Below are positions 1 to 11,175 of a stretch of 22,280 nucleotides of DNA, in pieces. Source of the DNA: Schoenoplectus triqueter. Its lineage: Eukaryota > Streptophyta > Magnoliopsida > Poales > Cyperaceae. The position numbers were made by a program, and so were the translations under genes. The stretch is taken from the NCBI GenBank assembly GCA_964058805.1, contig CAXKVV010001253.1, forward strand, positions 1 to 22,280, given 5' to 3'. Below the pieces are notes generated by a model. That model made no database searches and was not told the origin of the DNA. It saw nothing but the letters and a program-made list of their open reading frames with translations. The first letter of the stretch is position 1. Each line of letters begins with the position of its first letter.

Positions 1-2855
1 CTATACCTTACTCTTTTCTTTTTGAAGCGAGCAGAAAATTTGAGAAAAAGCTGCCTGTTGTACCTTTGGTTAATTTAAATGAATTGTTTGCTATTTCTGT
101 TTGAATAAATATAAGATGTCCAGATTTTGCCTCTCATTTATTGATGTGTTGGCAGTAAAATTTTGATTTCTGTATTAAAAAAATGTTCTGATCAAACTTT
201 CATTTTAGTTGAATTTTTGGCGTTCCGGATCATATGTTTATCTGTTTCATAGTGAGATATATTACTAGTTAAATAAGATTTAAAGTACAAATTGTATGTT
301 TGATAATATTTGTTCCTTACAATTATTTACCACTTTATTATTTTAAATTTAATTTTATTATGTTTGTTAGTTCAAAGAAAGGCATTAGTGAAATATTTTT
401 AATATGATTGTAGCGTAGTTACGGCATGTTCCAATATTTTTTAATTATACTTAATGTTATTTTTTAATTAGTTGTTATTTTATTATTAATTTTAATGAGT
501 TGTTATGTTATTGTATTGTAATTAGTTAATTTTTTATTTGAGTTAATGATGTTATACTAGAATATCGAATCATTGATATTTGTAAATACAACAATTAAGT
601 TATTGATTATTACTAATTAATAATGTTATACAACCATTTAAACCAATTATTGTTATTGTATACATTTATTATTTTGCAGATTGCATTTATGCATATTGGT
701 TAATATTTTGGATCTGAAGAATCTATGCATAGGATAAGAATTTGTAACATAGCTTCTAACTATAAGTTTCAAAATCTTACTGTCTAAATGAAAATTTAGA
801 GCAAAATCTTACCAGATGTAGTGCAAATGTGAATCATGGCTCATTTTTTTGTTTTTTGCCAGAAATTCACGTCATCGTATACTGCTGGGGATGTAATTAG
901 ATAGCATATCAAAGTAACAACATTAGCATCTTTCTTCATAACATAGTTAAAGTCTAAAGGGCATGTAATTAGGAACACATATAATGGGGAGACGAGGATC
1001 TCTGATTCTCAAATTACTCAACTCATTTTTCTATATCACCTAAACATATACAGTATGAAAGACACACTACAGTAGGTTATATATCTATAACAAACATATG
1101 TCTATCAAAAATAAACATCATATGAGTCTTGATATAATTGCAAACTAAACGTCTGTACTGCAAGCCACATCCAATACAACTAATCTAGGTGCCCCATCAC
1201 ATACTTGCTATCTCAAGTTCCATAAATAATTTCCAATCCTGTTCTTTATATACTTCATAAATTGTGGGATTTTCATGTCGATCATCAATAAGAGATACGA
1301 TCACTAATAATGAACTCATCTTAGCTTAATTTGAGACGATATTAAACTCAACGCTATTCAAAATGTTACTAGTTTAATAATATTGTAAGATATAGCCTAT
1401 ATATATTAAAAAACAAAAACAAAATAATCTTTTAAAAGCAGAATTAACAAACCCCTGGATCAAAGTCGAACATGGAATTAACGGGTAATTCAGTATGAGA
1501 AAACAAAGATCACACGAATAATAACTTAAAATAAGTCACATAAGACTTCATTCAGATGTGAGAACTGAGAACGCATACATTGATATTTAATGCACTACTG
1601 GCTACTCGTTTGATTCCATTTGCATAAACATGTAACCAGTACGGGAAAGAAGTGGAGAAAAGGACCGCATCAGATCCAAAAGGCCCAAAACGAGGACAAA
1701 TCGTCCATTAAAACCAAATCCGCCAAAGTCTCCAAGACCAACAAAGCGTCTATTTCATTCCAATTTATTAAACACAAAACAACACAAAAGACAGGACAGA
1801 AAAAAAGATGCATTAAGAAAACTACCAAGTAAAGAACAGTACTTGGAGGGACCAATGTTGCAACATTATATTTACAAAATAAGCACTAAACATAATCTTC
1901 AAAATAGTTGAGATCTGAGCTTCTAATAAAAGAAGAATTCAGCTTAGAATGGGGAGTATTTCATCAATATACATCTGGTTTGAATGCTAATTGTGAAACA
2001 TTTCTTATGTCATTGGGTATGGTTTTTGTTTGGGATATAGCTTGAAACATCACTAGAATTTATTGTATTAGTATGTGTATGAATTTTGTTGGGGGATATG
2101 GTTTGAGATGTGCATGTTAGTGAATTTCATTTTGAACTTTATTTGAAAAAAATTGTGTGTATACTCATGATATGATAGTAGCGTGAAAGTCAATAACGTG
2201 TCGTACGTCATTACCATGCACGTTATTGTTTTGTGCGTTATTGTCGTGTTATATGAGTATGCACACGCAAATATAGTTCAAAATGAAGTTCACTAGCATA
2301 TGTGTGGGTGCACTCACCCTGATCACTATTTATACTCATGATACTAAAATTCATACACACATTGATATAATAAATTCTAGTAATAAGATGAACAAGAGGG
2401 TTTTTAAAAGGGGTTTCGATATCAGACCAAGAATTTTGTTTAGAACTATTTTAAGCTCATTTAAATTTTTAACAGGTCTTCTAGTTGTCTTATCAGGTTT
2501 TTAGAGAATATGCGGTGATTATTTCTGATAGTTCTAAAGGAGATGATGAGGATCTTCTTGATTAGCTCTGTGTTGTGAAAACTTATTAATGCTGATGATG
2601 AATTACGCTTAGTACTCCTGAGACATGAAAATTATTTCTATTGTTGATTTTATTTTATTTTCTGCTATTTTGTTGTATATAGTTGTAGTTTTATTTTATT
2701 TTCAACTTTCCTCTGCTGTCAAAATTGTTGTAATTATATAGCAGTAGGCATACATTTTTTTATTTTTTTCAGCACTATTATATATCATTTTTGGAATAAA
2801 ATGTAAGCGAGTGACATATTACTATTTTTTTAAAAAAAATAACAAAATAAAAAAC
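1..2855. other. gene-free AT-rich intergenic region
   Basis: I see no supportable gene here. The only hint of coding is at the very edge: frame 3 stays open from 3 to a TGA at 102-104, followed at once by an AATAAA at 104-109. That could be the last codons and poly(A) signal of a gene lying to the left, but 33 codons is too short to judge. A lysine-rich open frame at 1620-1832 has no family resemblance, and the antisense frame is equally open, so I treat both as chance. The rest is low-complexity A/T sequence with a short inverted repeat at 2191-2228. Confidence 0.6.
2191..2228. repeat. 10-bp perfect inverted repeat
   Basis: CAATAACGTG at 2191-2200 is mirrored by CACGTTATTG at 2219-2228 with an 18-base spacer. 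The arms contain ACGTG cores. It lies in gene-free DNA, so no role can be assigned. Confidence 0.6.
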
Positions 2856-2879
2856 ATATATATATATATATATATATAT
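2856..2879. repeat. (AT)n microsatellite
   Basis: An uninterrupted run of about twelve AT dinucleotides follows an A-rich tract. Similar TA runs lie inside or beside the fold-back elements further right. Confidence 0.9.
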
Positions 2880-3134
2880 TTCATATTGGTTTTCGACTTT
2901 GGACTAAAATTATACCTAACTTGATAATGCTGATGCTTTCAAAGGAGGATATATAACCCAACTTTTTCCATAATAAAAATAATAAGTTAAATTCAAATTT
3001 TGTTCGGCTTGTCATTTGTCCTCTGAAACAATAAACAGAAAAGAAGAAAAATAAAGAAACTGAAGGAGGATTTATATGGACTAAGACATGATCAGAGTGA
3101 TAATATTTTCCCGTTCCTAATAAATAGATACTGT

Positions 3135-3545
3135 AGAGAGAGAGTTGAACTATGGTGTTATGTATAGCACCGATTATCTCCGTGTTATAGATTATTTTTT
3201 TATTTTTAAAATTAAAATGATCGATCTAAACTATTAAAAATGATTTTCATATGAACATCTAGTTGTAGATGAAATTTTAAATTTTTTAAAAAATATTACT
3301 ATTTTTTAGATAGTTAGAAAATCACTTGATTTAATTATTTTGAGTCATTTAAAAGAATTAATTTTCTAACTATCTAAAAAAGTAAAAATAAAAATTAAAA
3401 AAAAGCTTTAACTAGATACTTATATGAAGATCATTTTGAGTTGTTCAGATCAACCATTTTGATTTTAAAAATGAAGAATAAATTCATATCATGAGGGTGA
3501 TCTGTGCTATACATATCACTACAGCCCAAATATCTCGCTCTCTAT
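3135..3545. mobile_element. fold-back MITE, copy A
   Basis: The ends are inverted copies of each other: GAGAGAGTTGAACTATGGTG on the left, and on the right the complement of a similar stretch ending CAGCCCAAATATCTCGCTCT. The inverted similarity continues inward: AGATAGTTAGAAAAT near 3307 is mirrored by ATTTTCTAACTATCT near 3361, around a loop with CACTTGATTTAATTATT. The whole element of about 0.4 kb can fold into one long hairpin. It has no coding capacity, so it must be non-autonomous. The flanks are TA-rich, so the target duplication is unclear. It is the first of four neighbouring copies. Confidence 0.75.
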
Positions 3546-3548
3546 ATA

Positions 3549-3920
3549 TATAGAAAGAGAATTTGGCTATGGTGCTATGCGTAGTACAGATGGTCTGTTT
3601 GCCACAAAATATTTCTTAATTTTTAAAGTTTAAATGGTCGATCCGACCTTTTAAAATAATTTTCATATGAAAGTCTAATTATAGACCAAATTTTAATTTT
3701 TTAGATAATTAAAAAATTATTTTTTTGAATGGCTCATAATAATTAAATCAAGGGATTTTCTATCAAAAAATAGTTAAAAGTTCCAAAAAAATATAAAATT
3801 TTATCTACAAATATTAAAATCATTTTGAACGATCGAGTCGAACCATTTGAACTCTGAAAATAAAGAAACAAACTGAAGAACACGGGTCATCTGTGCTACG
3901 CGTAACACCATAGCCCATAT
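3549..3920. mobile_element. fold-back MITE, copy B
   Basis: The left end carries TTTGGCTATGGTGCTATGCG and the right end its inverted form, CGCGTAACACCATAGCCC. The loop carries GGCTCATAATAATTAAATC (about 3730-3750), the reverse complement of the loop motif in copies A and D, so this copy sits in the opposite orientation. It starts only a few bases after copy A and ends in a TATATATA run. No coding capacity. Confidence 0.75.
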
Positions 3921-3935
3921 ATATACTATATGTTG

Positions 3936-4304
3936 CTTTGCGAAGTACCATGGATACGATGCTTCAGACTCAAATATTTAATTTTAAACTAGATATGACT
4001 GATCTGAATCGTTCAATCTAATCTCCATATGAAAAATTATTAGCAAGCAAAATTTAATATTTTCTGGAATTGGTTTGCTATTTTTTCGAATGGGGGAAAT
4101 GACTTGATCTGAAAATTCTGGTTCGTCCAAAAATAATGATTTTCTCCCCCATCCAAAAAATAGCATATCAATTTCAAAAAAATATATAATTTGTCTTGTT
4201 AATATATTTTCATATCAAGACTAGGTTGAATAATTCAGATCAATCATATTTGTTGAAATTAAATATTTGAGTCTAAAACACTACATCCTTGGTGCTTTGT
4301 GAAG
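3936..4304. mobile_element. fold-back MITE, copy C (second subfamily)
   Basis: The left arm reads TTTGCGAAGTACCATGG and then AGACTCAAATATTTAATTT. The right arm contains the same AGACTCAAATATTTAATTT in inverted form (about 4254-4274) and ends with CCTTGGTGCTTTGTGAA. The centre has a GGGGGAAATGACTTGATC/CTCCCCC hairpin (about 4093-4150). The same central block occurs in the copy at 20742-21142, so these two form one subfamily, distinct from copies A, B and D but with similar terminal sequence. Confidence 0.75.
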
Positions 4305-4316
4305 AGAGAGAGAGAT

Positions 4317-4728
4317 AGAGAGTTGGGCTATGGTGCTGCATAGCACAAATAGCTCGTGTGTTATGGATCAGTGATTCATTTTTAAAATCTAAATGGTTTG
4401 TCTAAATAGTTCAAAATAATTTTTATATGAATATCTAGTTGTAGACTAAGTTATATATTTTTTGAATTTTTTACTATTTTTTTAGATAATTAGAAAATCA
4501 CTTGATTTAATTATTATGAGTCATTTAAAAGAAGTGATTTATTAACTATCCAGAAAATAGTTAAAAAATCTAGAAAATATATAAAATTTACTCTATAATT
4601 ATATATATATATATATATATAAATTATTTTGAATGATTCGGATCAACCATTTAAATTTTGAGAATAAAAAACTTATCCATAGCTTGAAAATGATCCGTAC
4701 TATGCATAGCACGAGAGCCCAACTCTCT
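4317..4728. mobile_element. fold-back MITE, copy D
   Basis: Left end AGAGAGTTGGGCTATGGTGC. Right end, read inverted, AGAGAGTTGGGCTCTCGTGC. These are the best preserved termini of the cluster. The loop with CACTTGATTTAATTATTATG matches copy A in the same orientation. The right arm contains an internal (AT)n run at about 4600-4620, which may be an insertion or slippage within the arm. The open frames crossing it on both strands are artefacts of the inverted repeat. Confidence 0.8.
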
Positions 4729-4730
4729 CT

Positions 4731-5513
4731 AATATATATAGGTTGTAGCATGTATAACTCATTATATAGATTATTGGAAAAGGTTGACATAAACTCAGCA
4801 ATTGAAAAATGTTATCTATTTTTCAGTTTTCGGGTCATGAAGGGATCACTAAAATCTCGACCTTGTTATTATTTTTTCCCTGCTTACTGCATGCATCAAC
4901 GAAAATTTCTATTCACAGAAAATTGGCTTTTCTATCTTTTTTTTAAAATATGACATTGTATAATTTGAAATATTTAATTTCGAAACTAAAATATTAGTAA
5001 ATAAGTATCAAGGCCCGAGAGATACGTTTGAACTATAAATTTAGTTTTTTTTTCTAATACTATTATGAATAAATACATGAAATAAATATATTACAAATAA
5101 ACAAATTAATGAAATCAGTTACGAGAAGCCTGACTTTATGAAATTTATAGCTAATCACATATATACTAACTTAGTCAGAATACCAACATCATCGTGTAAG
5201 AGGTCTGAATTATAAAATTAGTGGATATAATTAGTAACGCAAGTGACAAGTCCAAAATGAATAAAATTATAAAATCATCCAATACATACTGAGTAAGAGG
5301 TTGATATATAAATTTCATCAAATGAATAATGTCGACGATCCAATATATTATCTAGCGAGATCTTTGGTAATTTGCCGGTAGGCCATTGCCCCATCCACCG
5401 ACTAAATCAAAATCAATGATTGAGAACTGAGATCAGACCCATCCAAATTTTGCCGTCAATCATAGCATCATGTATGCCTGCTCGATATAAGCGTCGGTGA
5501 CATTTGTGAGTTA
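4731..5513. other. gene-free intergenic region
   Basis: I see no gene, RNA or clear repeat. Composition is mixed AT-rich, with a slightly more GC-rich patch around 5370-5400 that has no reading frame of note. Confidence 0.5.
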
Positions 5514-5844
5514 GTATGTTTGGATGGGTTACCAATAGCATAATACCTACTATTTTTAAAATAAAAATAGCAGTTGTGTATCTAAACGCAAATTTATTGT
5601 TTCAAAACAGTGAGAATAGCTGTTATTCTACTATTCTGTGGTGATGATGAAATAATTACTGTTCTTCTCAACTCTTCATTATTATTCCCAACAAACAATC
5701 CAAATAATATTTCTACCATCAGAAATAGCATCATCTTTTTATTATCCTCGCGCTAACCGAAAAATCACTATTTTTTCACTATCCTCATTTGTTATTCTCA
5801 ATTTCTCTATTCTTACGCTATTCTTTGCATGATCCAAACACACT
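5514..5844. mobile_element. MITE with TGTTTGGAT termini
   Basis: The left end reads GTATGTTTGGATGGG and the right end ATGATCCAAACACAC, giving imperfect terminal inverted repeats around TGTTTGGAT. The body of about 0.33 kb is non-coding and repeats short words such as AATAGC and CTATTCT. Ends of this type occur in plant non-autonomous hAT and PIF/Harbinger elements. I could not identify a clean target duplication, so the superfamily is left open. Confidence 0.55.
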
Positions 5845-5889
5845 CGAATTCAAGGATAATACAAAAGTATCATCATGATCAGGCTTATA

Positions 5890-6440
5890 GGGTAATGATA
5901 AACGTGTCAGAGATGTGTACATACGTGTAAATACTGATACAAATAAGTATTTGTGTCTGAATGTGTTTGTACGTGATGTGTTCACATGTCACACGTGCCG
6001 TGTTGTTAAATGTGTGTGATCAACATATAAATAATTTTGACATGTCTAAACATACACGTTTAATACGTTGAACACAAACACACACGTCTAATATGTATAG
6101 CACGTATAAAGTACTTCAGCGTATGAGACTTTTGAAATGCTTATGTGCTTAAAAGATTGGCTTGATACTAAAATTAGAGACCATTATCACTCTAACATGT
6201 ATGATATTTATGATCATGATACGTTACTTCTATTTTTTTGTGATCAGAAACACTCTATTTTTTCTGATTTTTTGTATATATTTTTCTAATTATATTTGAA
6301 ATTGGTTGAATTTGTACGTACTGCAAGTATTGACATGAGTTTAATACGAACATGTTTAACACAGCGTGTCTTAGATGTGCGTGTTTGAATTTTTAAATTT
6401 TTCATACGTTAAAACACGCTCGTTAAAATAAGTAAATACA
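5890..6440. repeat. ACGTG-rich degenerate repeat segment
   Basis: The words ACGTGT, ACACGT, GTGTGT and TACGTG recur through this stretch. Two related blocks, CGTGTCAGAGATGTGTACAT (from about 5903) and CGTGTCTTAGATGTGCGTG (from about 6365), may mark the edges of one decayed element. It contains a near-palindrome around 5970-5998 with ACGTGATGTG and CACACGTG. No coding frame. Probably an old transposon fragment; the class is unknown. Confidence 0.4.
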
Positions 6441-6659
6441 GACTGAGTAGCATTTATTACCAGTACACCAGACGTAACTTTCCAATAGTATATATTTTGC
6501 GTTCTTGACACTACAATTGGGTGAATGCTACAAATATGATTTGATTTGTTATCCATAATAAAATAGGATATTAATAAAGGGAGCTAATATACAGATACGT
6601 ACATCAGATCGCTGGTCGATATACGACTCCAAGCGACTCCAAATTCTAGCAATTTTAAT

Positions 6660-7330
6660 CTTTATCATTCTATTTATGCATCTATTATTTTTTGTTATGG
6701 ACATTACTTTTATCGTTATGCATATTAATTATGATTGATTACACATTATTTTTGTTATTTTACATTTTATTTTTTTTATTCCGCACATTAATTTTGTTGT
6801 ATTGACACATTATTTATGTTATGTTGCATCTAATTTCTTATATTATGTATATTAATTCTATTGTGTTGCATATTTTTCTGTTGGACTGCATCTAATTTGT
6901 TTATATACACATTAATTATATTATGTTGCATATTATTTCTGTTAAGTTACTTCTAATTACTTGTATTGTGCACATTAATTATGTTACTTTGTATTTTTAG
7001 TTTTTTTATGCACATTAATTTTTGTTGTGTTGCACATTTTTTCTATCATGTTGCGCATTATTTCTACTATATATGTTGCATTTTGTTATATATGTTCATT
7101 ATGTAAATTAATTTTGTTGTACCGCACATTAATTATTTATGTTATGTTATATCTAATTATTTATATTATGTACACTCATTTTATTGCGTCAGCGTTGCAC
7201 ATTATTTTTGTTAGGTTACACCAAATTTTATTTATTATGCACGTTATTTATATTACGTTGTATATTATTTTTATTATGCACATTTGTTCGATTATGTTGC
7301 AAATTACTTTTACTAGATTACATTTAATAT
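6660..7330. repeat. degenerate tandem array, about 21-22 bp period
   Basis: Units resembling GCACATTATTTTTGTTATGT recur about every 21-22 bases with many substitutions and small indels, giving some 30 degenerate units. The strand is T-rich with recurring TTGCACATT, GCATCTAATT and ATTAATT words. Because 21 bases is seven codons, one frame (from 7027) stays open by periodicity and predicts a hydrophobic seven-residue repeat. I do not regard that as a protein. Confidence 0.65.
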
Positions 7331-7464
7331 CATTTGTAAGAGACAAAGAAGAGAGATCGAGAGAGGAAGCAAGAGGGACAGCAAGAGCGAGAGAGAGTGA
7401 ATTAGACGCGCGAGAGTGCAAAAATAATGGAAAATATTCGAGTATATCAGGTAAAATGACATTA

Positions 7465-7835
7465 GCTTAAAGCTCACATAGGTTTCAGTGACTTTATAAA
7501 AAGTCACATCAAATTATTTTTAAATTTTAATTTCTATTGTCTAATAAATATTTATATCAAAATCTTAGGGGATACACAATTTTTCTAATTTTTGAGTTTT
7601 AAGTATTTATTTTGGATTTTCTTTAAAATGACTCTAAAAAACTAATAAAAATAATCACTATTTGCATATGTATGAAAAAAATATCACTTTAAAAAATCCC
7701 TTACAAACACTTATAAAGCTCTAAAAAGGAAAAAGTTTGTATCACATAAGATTTTAATATAAAGAATTTATTAAGCAATATAAAACAAAATTTTGAGATG
7801 ATTTGGTATGTTTTTGTGTTAAGCTCATGTTAATT
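7465..7835. mobile_element. fold-back MITE, copy G
   Basis: The left arm carries TAGCTTAAAGCTCACATAGG and then ATCAAAATCTTAGGGGATAC. The right arm carries the inverted counterparts, GTATCACATAAGATTTTAAT (from about 7739) and GTTAAGCTCATGTTA (7819-7833). The arms remain alignable for more than 100 bases. The inner words resemble those of the element at 20330-20712, so the two may be one family. Non-coding. Confidence 0.6.
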
Positions 7836-8827
7836 TTACTCTCATAATTTTTTGGTGTCACGTAATGTTATCCATAGTATTTACTAAATTTCAAAATTCC
7901 GATGATGAGTTTAATATGTTGAACTTGTTTACGTTTATGAAAGATTCTCCACATAAAATTTTATAATTTTGAAGTTTAATTTTTATTAGATCAAATGGCC
8001 AAGAAATAAATGAATCTAATAATCTAGTTAACAGTGATAATTCTTTTAAATTTAATCTATAATATTATAAATGACTCCAAAGCACAAAATTTAATGTTGA
8101 CGCATCTTCATGAAAACAAAAATAACGAACAACTTCATTTCAATATATGAGCTAAAGAAAAATTAAAAATATATAACTAAGATTCGATGTTATGATATTA
8201 TGTGTATATACAAAGAAGTATGAATAAATTAAGAGGAAAATCATGTACAAGATATGTATTGAAGATTTTATATATAAAGAGAATTCGTTCGGCACTACAA
8301 AGAATCCGATAATTCTAAAAAATTTAGATCTAATGAACAAGGATGATGATCAATATTGGCCGCGGTCATGCAATACAGATCTTATTTGTTGCTTTAAAAA
8401 AATAAGGGTTATGTAGACCTAATTAATTAGTATACAAATGGTGAAAACAATAAATTTTAAAATTATAGTGGGGCCAATAACTATAATTATAAGCATTAAA
8501 TATAAAATATGAGTAGATAAGGGGCACATGGCCCCCAAACCCCTTGGCTTTTGTCAGTGCTTAGATAGGTGGGACCGAAGATATTCATTATCGCCAACTG
8601 CCTTTATGCAGTTGTGTTAACTAATGACACACACCTTTAATAGAATTCGTACAATGATAGTTGCTAGCATCACTATTACTTCAAAATTTAAATCAACTCG
8701 CTTAATTCAGTTGATATTTTAAAGAGAATTTTCTTTGTACCTCAAACCTTTGTCTCCAAAAAAAATCTCCATCCATTTTTCCATACAGCACAACTCTTTA
8801 TACAGCCCATATAATATTATCATTTTC
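7836..8827. other. gene-free intergenic region
   Basis: AT-rich sequence without a gene that I can support. A small stem, AACTGC then GCAGTT, lies near 8597-8615. The open frame at 8152-8340 on the minus strand is hydrophobic, AT-driven and unlike any family I know. Confidence 0.5.
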
Positions 8828-9570
8828 ACTTTTAAATATCTAATTCACTTATCTAAATATCTTTTTCACCTATCTATACCTAATTATACTATCTATTTAT
8901 AAAGCTCCAAAAATAGTAAAATTTTGATATTCAATAAATTTTCAATATCTAGATTATTGTGGACTAATTAAATTAATATTTCAACCTCTCGGTATATGAA
9001 ATTTGAAACTGAAACAAAACACATTTTTACTTGATTCACCAATCTAAACACCTAGTTCACTTATCTAAATATCTAGTTCATCTATCTAAATATCTGTTTC
9101 ACTTGTGATATTTATCATTTTCTATTTAAATACCTCATTCATCTATTTAAATATTTATTTCACTTATCTAAATGCCTAGTTCATCTATTTAAATATTTGA
9201 TTCATTTATCTAAATATTTAATTCACATATTAAAATACTTAATTCACTTATCTAAATATCTAGTTCATATATCTAAAATATCTAATTCACTTATATAAAT
9301 AGCAAGTTCACTTATCTAAATACCTGAGACACATATATAAATACTCAAATTTTTTTTGACACTTTTGTTCTCTCATATGTTATATGTGTTTTTCTGTACA
9401 ACTCATATAATGTTTGTTGGTTTCTCCTATGTAACTTAATTTTTCGAGACTATTTTTCTTTCTTGTTGTTTTTACTAAATAACTGAGTAATATATCTAAA
9501 TACTTAAGTCACATATCTAAATACACGAGCCACGTATTTAAATATTTTACACATTTATATAAATATCTGA
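8828..9570. repeat. 21-bp minisatellite, degenerate
   Basis: The core at 9035-9345 is about fourteen head-to-tail units close to TTCACTTATCTAAATATCTA, almost all exactly 21 bp. Examples start at 9035, 9056 and 9077. Four further 21-bp units lie at about 9485-9568, and three looser ones at about 8828-8890. Most units contain an in-frame stop, so a coding repeat is unlikely. Similar words flank the whole block, AGAGAATTTTCTTTG near 8722 and AGAGAATTTTCTCTG near 9634, so it may be the interior of a larger transposon. Confidence 0.8.
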
Positions 9571-10289
9571 CTCATTTTTATTTTTTATCATAAATAAAAA
9601 GTTAGTTATAAAAGATTTTTTTTGTCACATTAGAGAATTTTCTCTGAAGACGATTAGTTGATCCCAAATTATTAGAAAAAAAATAAGTAAATCTGTCTCG
9701 CGCATGAATTCCTTCGTCACATTTCTACACTCTACATTTAGAAAACAAATAGTACTTTCACTAAAACACATTTCTAACAGAAATATAATTATGATAGACG
9801 TTTAATAGTTAAAATGAAATTATATTTTCAAAAAAATAATACTAAAACTTTGAAAATTTGTAGATATGTTATTTGTCGTTTACATAGGACGTATCAAATT
9901 TAAATCAATTAATTATCCATCCACCAAAATATTATTATTACTCAACTATTAATAAGATTTATTTGGTTGGTAGTAGACTTAATGACTATTAAAACTATTT
10001 ATATATTTGTTATGTAAGACATTTAAATATTCAAAAGTATTATATATTTTAATTATTTTATTTGAATAATTTATATATTCTGGTATTATGGCATTGCCTT
10101 AAAATGAAAATACGAGGGAGAGGGAAAAGGTATCTTATAAATGTCAAAATCATTTGGATGGAAAAATAATCAAAAGATGCAAAAGCACATGCATCCAACA
10201 ACTTTAAACCACTGAAAGAACTAATATTCGGAGAAAATCATATCTGCCTCGTTTCTCCATGTAGGTTGCAAACGAGTGGACGGATAATG
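9571..10289. other. gene-free intergenic region
   Basis: AT-rich DNA with no gene or RNA that I can support, apart from the possible right boundary word of the minisatellite block near 9634. Confidence 0.5.
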
Positions 10290-10885
10290 ATATTTGTTCA
10301 CCTGTTATAATCTTTCAGATATGAATTATAATATAGATAGTTTTGGATATGAAAATACATCAAATATTCAACAAATAGCAGGATACAGATACATATACAA
10401 ATCAAATATAAAATATAAATACGGATATTAAATAAAAAATTATATGTATTATCAGAAAATAATTGCATACTATTTTTTGATAGAATCATTCATTATAAAA
10501 ATAATATTAAATATAAAAATTAATTATTAATTATCATTAATTAGTAGTTCAAATGTATCAATAAATTATAAAAAAAATGATACACGAGCACTAATTAGAT
10601 ATAAAATTAATTACGTTTCTAATGTATGCTAAAAATTTAATAAAATATATATAATGAAAAATTTTCTGATATGTATTCCGATAATATAGATACAAATACT
10701 TTGGATAATGTCAGATATTAATGAATAATAGCTAAACGATCGAATATGAATAGATAATTTTCAAATTATATCATTATCCGTTAAAAATTTAAATATGCAT
10801 ATCTTCGAATATGAATATGAATCAGAATTTTTTTTCAAATCAAATTGCGAATAAAATTAGATAATTTAATGTTCATTTTTACACC
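10290..10885. repeat. degenerate GATATGAATA-rich element
   Basis: Words of the type GGATATGAAAATA, CGAATATGAATA and GATACAGATAC recur on both strands. The right end reads TGTTCATTTTTACACCCC, the complement of a GGGGTGTAAAAATGAACA end of the kind seen in plant hAT-like elements. I could not find a matching left terminus, so boundaries and class are tentative. No coding frame. Confidence 0.35.
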
Positions 10886-10887
10886 CC

Positions 10888-10929
10888 CTGTCTGAGCTAT
10901 TTGTCTGTAAAGATCAAATAGCTAGACAG
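10888..10929. repeat. hairpin-forming inverted repeat
   Basis: CTGTCTGAGCTATTTG at 10888-10903 pairs with CAAATAGCTAGACAG at 10915-10929, 15 paired bases with a single bulged G and an 11-base loop. It stands just right of the degenerate element and about 250 bases before the TBL start codon. It could be a transposon end or a cruciform; no function can be assigned. Confidence 0.6.
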
Positions 10930-11175
10930 GATCGATAATGACAATATTGTACGTTCACAATAACAATAGGAATTAGTTAGTCACTATGAATTTACTGCTT
11001 CGGCCTCACTTCTAGGACATGACCCCACAAAATGCATCAAAATGCATCAAAATGCTTTTGTTTTTTCAACCCTTTACTTACCTATTGACCTTTTCTTATT
11101 AATTAGTCTCTAACGAAAGCTCTGTAGTGTAATAATACTCTTCATACCCTCACTTACGCACTCTCTTTTCGTTCA
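10930..11175 (+). promoter_or_regulatory. presumed TBL promoter/5' leader
   Basis: This is the sequence immediately before the TBL start codon. It has no strong TATA box; the A/T-rich TAATAATA near 11131 is a weak candidate. A tandem AAAATGCATC word (11028-11052) supplies TGCAT cores. The 70 bases before the ATG are pyrimidine-rich (CTCTCTTTTCG), as is common in plant leaders. The assignment rests on position only. Confidence 0.35.

Noticed and set aside
1620..1855. Lysine-rich frame on + and hydrophobic frame on -
   Set aside because: Both are under 75 codons, overlap on opposite strands of an A-rich tract and show no family motif.
4599..4953. Open frames of 63 and 106 codons on opposite strands
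   Set aside because: They overlap the right arm of fold-back MITE copy D and a TA run, and show no known domain.
6660..9570. CRISPR-like array
   Set aside because: The units are contiguous and degenerate with no distinct spacers, and the genome is eukaryotic.
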